Below are positions 58,901 to 64,000 of a stretch of 64,000 nucleotides of DNA, one piece after another (the stretch's first letter is position 1; each line of letters starts with the position of its first letter). Below the pieces are notes generated by a model that did no database searches, was not told the origin of the DNA, and saw nothing but the letters and a program-made list of their open reading frames with translations. Source of the stretch: Symsagittifera roscoffensis (Eukaryota > Xenacoelomorpha > Acoela > Convolutidae); assembly GCF_963678635.1 (NCBI RefSeq), contig NC_087067.1:17553639-17617638 (forward strand), given 5' to 3'. The translations under genes and the position numbers were made by a program.

Positions 58901-61900
58901 ACCGGGTAGTAGACACGGGTAGTTTCAACCGGGTAGTAGACACGGGTAGTTTCAACCGGGTAGTAGACACGGGTAGTTTCAACCGGGTAGTAGACACGAG
59001 TAGTTTCAACCGGGTAGTAGACACGGGTAGTTTCAACCGGGTAGTAGACACGGGTAGTTTCAACCGGGTAGTAGACACGGGTAGTTTCAACCGGGTAGTA
59101 GACACGGGTAGTTTCAACCGGGTAGTAGACACGGGTAGTTTCAACCGGGTAGTAGACACGGGTAGTTTCAACCGGGTAGTAGACACGGGTAGTTTCAACC
59201 GGGTAGTAGACACGGGTAGTTTCAACCGGGTAGTAGACACGGGTAGTTTCAACCGGGTAGTAGACACGGGTAGTTTCAACCGGGTAGTAGACACGGGTAG
59301 TTTCAACCGGGTAGTAGACACGGGTAGTTTCAACCGGGTAGTAGACACGGGTAGTAGACACGGGTAGTTTCAACCGGGTAGTAGACACGGGTAGTTACAA
59401 CCGGGTAGTAGACACGGGTAGTTTCAACCGGGTAGTAGACACGGGTAGTTTCAACCGGGTAGTAGACACGGGTATTTTCAGCCGGGTAGTAGACACGGGT
59501 AGTTTCAACCGGGTAATAGACACGGGTAGTTTCAACCGGGTAGTAGACACGGGTAGTTTCAACCGGGTAGTAGACACGGGTAGTTTCAACCGGGTAGTAG
59601 ACACGGGTAGTTTCAACCGGGTAGTAGACACGAGTAGTTTCAACCGGGTAGTAGACACGGGTAGTTTCAACCGGGTAGTAGACACGGGTAGTTTCAACCG
59701 GGTAGTAGACACGGGTAGTTTCAACCGGGTAGTAGACACGGGTAGTTTCAACCGGGTAGTAGACACGGGTAGTTTCAACCGGGTAGTAGACACGGGTAGT
59801 TTCAACCGGGTAGTAGACACGGGTAGTTTCAACCGGGTAGTAGACACGGGTAGTTTCAACCGGGTAGTAGACACGGGTAGTTTCAACCGGGTAGTAGACA
59901 CGGGTAGTTTCAACCGGGTAGTAGACACGGGTAGTTTCAACCGGGTAGTAGACACGGGTAGTTTCAACCGGGTAGTAGACACGGGTAGTAGACACGGGTA
60001 GTTTCAACCGGGTAGTTTCAACCGGGTAGTAGACACGGGTAGTTACAACCGGGTAGTAGACACGGGTAGTTTCAACCGGGTAGTAGACACGGGTAGTTTC
60101 AACCGGGTAGTAGACACGGGTAGTTTCAGCCGGGTAGTAGACACGGGTAGTTTCAACCGGGTAATAGACACGGGTAGTTTCAACCGGGTAGTAGACACGG
60201 GTAGTTTCAACCGGGTAGTAGACACGGGTAGTTTCAACCGGGTAGTAGACACGGGTAGTTTCAACCGGGTAGTAGACACGAGTAGTTTCAACCGGGTAGT
60301 AGACACGGGTAGTTTCAACCGGGTAGTAGACACAGGTAGTTTCAACCGGGTAGTAGACACGGGTAGTTTCAACCGGGTAGTAGACACGGGTAGTTTCAAC
60401 CGGGTAGTAGACACGGGTAGTTTCAACCGGGTAGTAGACACGGGTAGTTTCAACCGGGTAGTAGACACGGGTAGTTTCAACCGGGTAGTAGACACGGGTA
60501 GTTTCAACCGGGTAGTAGACACGGGTAGTAGACACGGGTAGTTTCAACCGGGTAGTAGACACGGGTAGTTACAACCGGGTAGTAGACACGGGTAGTTTCA
60601 ACCGGGTAGTAGACACGGGTAGTTTCAACCGGGTAGTAGACACGGGTAGTTTCAGCCGGGTAGTAGACACGGGTAGTTTCAACCGGGTAATAGACACGGG
60701 TAGTTTCAACCGGGTAGTAGACACGGGTAGTTTCAACCGGGTAGTAGACACGGGTAGTTTCAACCGGGTAGTAGACACGGGTAGTTTCAACCGGGTAGTA
60801 GACACGGGTAGTTTCAACCGGGTAGTAGACACGGGTAGTTTCAACCGGGTAGTAGACACGGGTAGTTTCAACCGGTTAGTAGACACGGGTAATTTCAACC
60901 GGGTAGTAGACACGGGTAGTTTCAACCGGGTAGTAGACACGGGTAGTTTCAACCGGGTAGTAGACACGGGTAGTTTCAACCGGGTAGTAGACACGGGTAG
61001 TTTCAACCGGGTAGTAGACACGGGTAGTTTCAACCGGGTAGTAGACACGGGTAGTTTCAACCGGGTAGTAGACACGGGTAGTTTCAACCGGGTAGTAGAC
61101 ACGGGTAGTTTCAACCGGGTAGTAGACACGGGTAGTTTCAACCGGGTAGTAGACACGGGTAGTTTCAACCGGGTAGTAGACACGGGTAGTTTCAACCGGG
61201 TAGTAGACACGGGTAGTTTCAACCGGGTAGTAGACACGGGTAGTTTCAACCGGGTAGTAGACACGGGTAGTTTCAACCGGGTAGTAGACACGGGTAGTTT
61301 CAACCGGGTAGTTTCAACCGGGTAGTAGACACGGGTAGTTTCAACCGGGTAGTAGACACGGGTAGTTTCAACCGGGTAGTAGACACGGGTAGTTTCAACC
61401 GGGTAGTAGACACGGGTAGTTTCAACCGGGTAGTAGACACGGGTAGTTTCAACCGGGTAGTAGACACGGGTAGTTTCAACCGGGTAGTAGACACGGGTAG
61501 TTTCAACCGGGTAGTAGACACGGGTAGTAGACACGGGTAATTTCAACCGGGTAGTAGACACGGGTAGTTTCAACCGGGTAGTTTCAATCGGGTAGTAGAC
61601 ACGGGTAGTTTCAACCGGGTAGTAGACACCGGTAGTTTCAGCCGGGTAGTAGACACGGGTAGTTTCAACCGGGTAGTAGACACGGGTAGTTTCAACCGGG
61701 TAGTAGACACGGGTAGTTTCAACCGGGTAGTAGACACGGGTAGTTTCAACCGGGTAGTAGACACGGGTAGTTTCAACCGGGTAGTAGACACGGGTAGTTT
61801 CAACCGGGTAGTAGACACGGGTAGTTTCAACCGGGTAGTAGACACGGGTAGTTTCAACCGGGTAGTAGACACGGGTAGTTTCAACCGGGTAGTTTCAACC

Positions 61901-63756
61901 GGGTAGTAGACACGGGTAGTTTCAACCGGGTAGTAGACACGGGTAGTTTCAACCGGGTAGTAGACACGGGTAGTTTCAACCGGGTAGTAGACACGGGTAG
62001 TTTCAACCGGGTAGTAGACACGGGTAGTTTCAACCGGGTAGTAGACACGGGTAGTTTCAACCGGGTAGTAGACACGGGTAGTTTCAACCGGGTAGTAGAC
62101 ACGGGTAGTTTCAACCGGGTAGTAGACACGGGTAGTTTCAACCGGGTAGTAGACACGGGTAGTTTCAACCGGGTAGTAGACATTTCCCCCGTAAATAACT
62201 TTGTTCACAGGATGCCTCAGATTGGTGGTCAAATCCTTCAAATCTGTATTTTGGTCAGCTAACAGACAAATTTTGAGCTTGTGTTCATTTTAAATGCCAG
62301 TTCCATTCAAAACCGATTTTTTGTGAGAGTCGATGAACTCTTATATAGATCTTTGTGATTTTTTTGTTTTAAATTTTTAAAGTGCACTTCATTTATTTTA
62401 ATGAAAGGAAGGAAAATTCAAATATTGAGCAGTTTTTTAGAAATCCCAGCGGACTAAAAGCTTTACCTATTGATCCAGTTTTCTCTAATTGAGTTAATTT
62501 AATCAAAAATGTACGAAATTTTCGGTAGATAAATTTTGAGACATTATTCAAAAAAAATTGTCTCATTTTCTGTCAGTTAGGTTGCCATGCTATTTTTTGT
62601 TATATTGAAAGTGATGTGAAGCTTCGCTTCGCCACTTTGTCATAATAGTACACCACATGGTCTTTTTGTTTCCACATTGTCTCTCTGTTTCTACATTGTC
62701 TCTCTGTTTCCTTTTTGAGGTTGGAAGGATTTTTCCGCTGTTCTTTGCACAGTTAGGTACCACGAAACAGGCTTACGAGGTTGAAGCATATTTTATTTTG
62801 CAGACGTTTCAGTCGTAATTCGAGCTATTTTCCAAAAATTTTGAAGCAATTATTGCGGTGCCGTGAAAAAATTGTCTTAATGTGTTAGTTTTCCAACCAG
62901 CTCAGACAGAACTATGCACAATTCTTGACTTCTGGCGATGGCCAAATAATCTTCAATTAACTTGTAGTTTTTAAGCATCAGTTCGCGCCTCCTTCAAACT
63001 AAAAGAAGTTGTTATTCTGAAAAATCAAATATTAAAGAACGTCGTAATTTGCTGTGATAATCGTGGATGAAATTTTCAGTGCTACTTGCAGATCAGCTGG
63101 CCATGTTTGATAAATTTATAAAGGTTGCTTAGGTGAAGAAAATGCATTCGGAAGGAGGATCAGGATCGATAGGGTACCAATACGACTGGAGTGAAGAAGA
63201 GGCACTGAAGAACCTTCTGAGAACTCACACAACTGCAGTGTCATCACGCATGTTGTACAAATTGGCACAGAAAACGAAATCAACTGGAAAGTTCGAGCCA
63301 GTTAAATTGTTCTCAATCGACCGTGTGTTCCGAAATGAGACCTTGGATGCAACGCATTTGGCCGAATTCCATCAAATCGAAGGCTTAGTTGCGGATTATG
63401 ATTTGACCTTGGGGAATCTCATTGGAATGTTGTACGAGTTCTTCAATAAACTTGGAATCAAGAATCTCAGATTCAAGCCTGCGTATAATCCATACACTGA
63501 GCCCAGTATGGAGGTCTTTAGTTTCCACCCAGGGTTGAAAAAATGGATCGAAATTGGTAATTCTGGAATTTTCCGACCCGAAATGCTAATACCAATGGGT
63601 TTGCCCGAAGACGTTTCAGTCATTGCGTGGGGACTATCACTTGAACGACCGACAATGATTAAGTATAAGCTGGACAACATTCGAGATTTGTGTGGTCACA
63701 AAGTTAACCTTCAGATGGTGTATGACAACCCGCTTTGTAGAATTGAGAAGCATTAA
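52912..63756 (+). CDS. FARSA: Phenylalanyl-tRNA synthetase alpha subunit (cytosolic)
   Basis: Two exons, 52912-53775 and 63133-63756, joined in phase 0 (GAAGCG|GTTAGT donor, GCTTAG|GTGAAG acceptor), give 495 residues against about 508 in human. The enzyme charges tRNA-Phe with phenylalanine in the cytosol as an alpha2-beta2 tetramer with FARSB. Residues 1-150 are the winged-helix N-terminal domains. The class II core follows: [20 protein letters not shown] and [20 protein letters not shown] in exon 1, then motif 2 [19 protein letters not shown] (Arg355, Glu357) and motif 3 GLSLERPTM (Arg460) in exon 2. All key residues are present and the gene looks functional. Past the donor the frame stays open only to a stop about 40 bases later. 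The intron is 9357 bp and holds SINEs, a MITE and a 4-kb satellite. Confidence 0.95.
54220..54300 (+). mobile_element. tRNA-derived SINE head 1
   Basis: A-box-like tggcatagaggtagg at 54224-54238 and B-box-like gtgattccaatcc at 54265-54277 are spaced as in tRNA genes, followed by ggccgggacc and a T-run. The acceptor stem does not pair, so this is a SINE and not a tRNA gene. Confidence 0.65.
54675..54760 (+). mobile_element. tRNA-derived SINE head 2
   Basis: A-box-like tggcaaagaggtaacgcac at 54680-54698 and B-box tggtttgaatcc at 54728-54739, then ggccaggacctg and a T-run. Same family as 54220-54300. Confidence 0.68.
55100..55180 (+). mobile_element. tRNA-derived SINE head 3
   Basis: A-box-like tggcctggaggtaaagcag at 55105-55123 and B-box ggagttcgagtcttg at 55146-55160, then gccggatcttg and a T-run. 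A partial fourth head (ggtggccgagtgaaacaagt) is at about 55917-55940. The word gcgattagcaagcgtta recurs at 54510, 56205 and, diverged, 57328, and may mark the SINE bodies. Confidence 0.65.
56684..57105 (+). mobile_element. Non-autonomous hAT element (MITE), complete
   Basis: A 422-bp insertion flanked by exact 8-bp duplications ccgcagaa (56676-56683 and 57106-57113). The ends are CAGGCGCGGATCTAGG and CCTTAATCCGCTACTG. Inside it shares 'gggtcgaatccctgagg' and 'ttaggtcgaccaaattga' with the other copies. It lies in the FARSA intron, sense orientation undefined. Confidence 0.9.
58161..62182. repeat. 4-kb satellite of 27-bp units with higher-order structure
   Basis: About 149 tandem units. Each unit is two related halves, CGGGTAGTAGACA (13 bp) and CGGGTAGTTTCAAC (14 bp). 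Units are nearly identical; rare variants (ttacaac at 58761, 59395, 60043, 60569; cagccgg at about 58845, 59479, 60127, 60653, 61639) recur at steps of about 634, 648, 526 and 986 bp. That shows larger blocks of 20-36 units were copied as a whole. Because 27 is a multiple of three, long open frames of up to 410 codons appear on the minus strand ([18 protein letters not shown]); they are by-products. The array sits inside the FARSA intron. Confidence 0.97.
62183..63132 (+). other. Distal part of the FARSA intron
   Basis: AT-rich. Contains a two-to-three-copy repeat of acattgtctctctgtttc at 62672-62712. No gene is seen. The splice acceptor is at 63131-63132. Confidence 0.55.
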
Positions 63757-64000
63757 AATGTACTTAATTAAATATTGCCTGACAGATAAAATATTGACTT
63801 GGAAGGGAAATAACTAAAATTGTAAATTTCTATTTGGCTTGATAAAAATTTTGCAAATTTTGTGTCTGCTACAATTTGAAAAATAGTTCAGCTGGTTTTT
63901 TGTTGCATGTCTTAATATTTGAAAGTGTTATTACCCTTACGATAAGCAAGGCTATTGTTTACGTAGTTCACAGGAATCATCTGGACTCCTGGTGATACCT
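63757..64000 (+). other. 3' flank of FARSA
   Basis: No canonical AATAAA is seen within the remaining bases; a gataaaatattg word about 30 bases after the stop is a weak candidate signal. The word gataagcaag near 63945 resembles the gattagcaag SINE word. Confidence 0.4.

Noticed and set aside
58073-62241. Long ORFs of up to 410 codons (VSTTRLKLP / VYYPVETTR repeats)
   Set aside because: They are translations of a 27-bp satellite, whose length is a multiple of three; several frames on both strands are open for the same reason. They lie in an intron of FARSA.

Overview
The window is genomic DNA from an animal, most likely an invertebrate. It holds three host genes with ordinary GT-AG introns, animal-type protein families (a LIV-1 zinc transporter, the cytosolic PheRS alpha subunit, a secreted S1 serine-protease homologue), short interspersed repeats and animal-type LTR retroelements. 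I cannot name the species or clade. The base composition is AT-rich, except over the retroelement coding block and the satellite.

Layout. 1-5.6 kb: mostly repeats, including a broken Ty3/gypsy-type element at 1606-5636 with paired LTRs. 6.3-12.0 kb (minus strand): a five-exon gene for a secreted serine-protease homologue whose His and Ser catalytic positions are Asn and Glu. 15.63-18.37 kb (plus strand): the C-terminal half of a LIV-1 ZIP zinc transporter (SLC39A4/12-like); the upstream side runs into a 200-base assembly gap. 18.4-25.9 kb: no host gene; AT-rich palindromic repeats, two minisatellites and an old plus-strand fragment of the large retroelement. 25.9-52.1 kb (minus strand): a very large Ty3/gypsy-lineage element of about 26 kb, broken many times, with LTR-like blocks at both ends. 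Its leader is an array of tandem hairpins, present twice with gag. A normal gag-protease-RT/RNase H-integrase order is followed by about 10 kb of accessory reading frames. 52.9-63.8 kb (plus strand): FARSA in two exons. Its 9.36-kb intron contains a cluster of tRNA-derived SINEs, a hAT MITE and a 4-kb satellite of 27-bp units with higher-order structure.

The part most likely to be undescribed is the accessory region of the large retroelement (about 27.9-37.7 kb, minus strand). Immediately after the integrase tail comes an OARD1/TARG1-like macrodomain. It is followed by one clear and one possible SGNH (GDSL) hydrolase region, then two back-to-back open frames of 329 and 438 codons that I do not recognise, then more unrecognised frames. 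A second, older copy of the front part of this cassette lies at 21.1-23.6 kb on the other strand in the same order, so the cassette travels as a mobile unit and is not a captured host locus. Non-autonomous hAT elements with exact 8-bp target duplications are scattered through the rest of the window.
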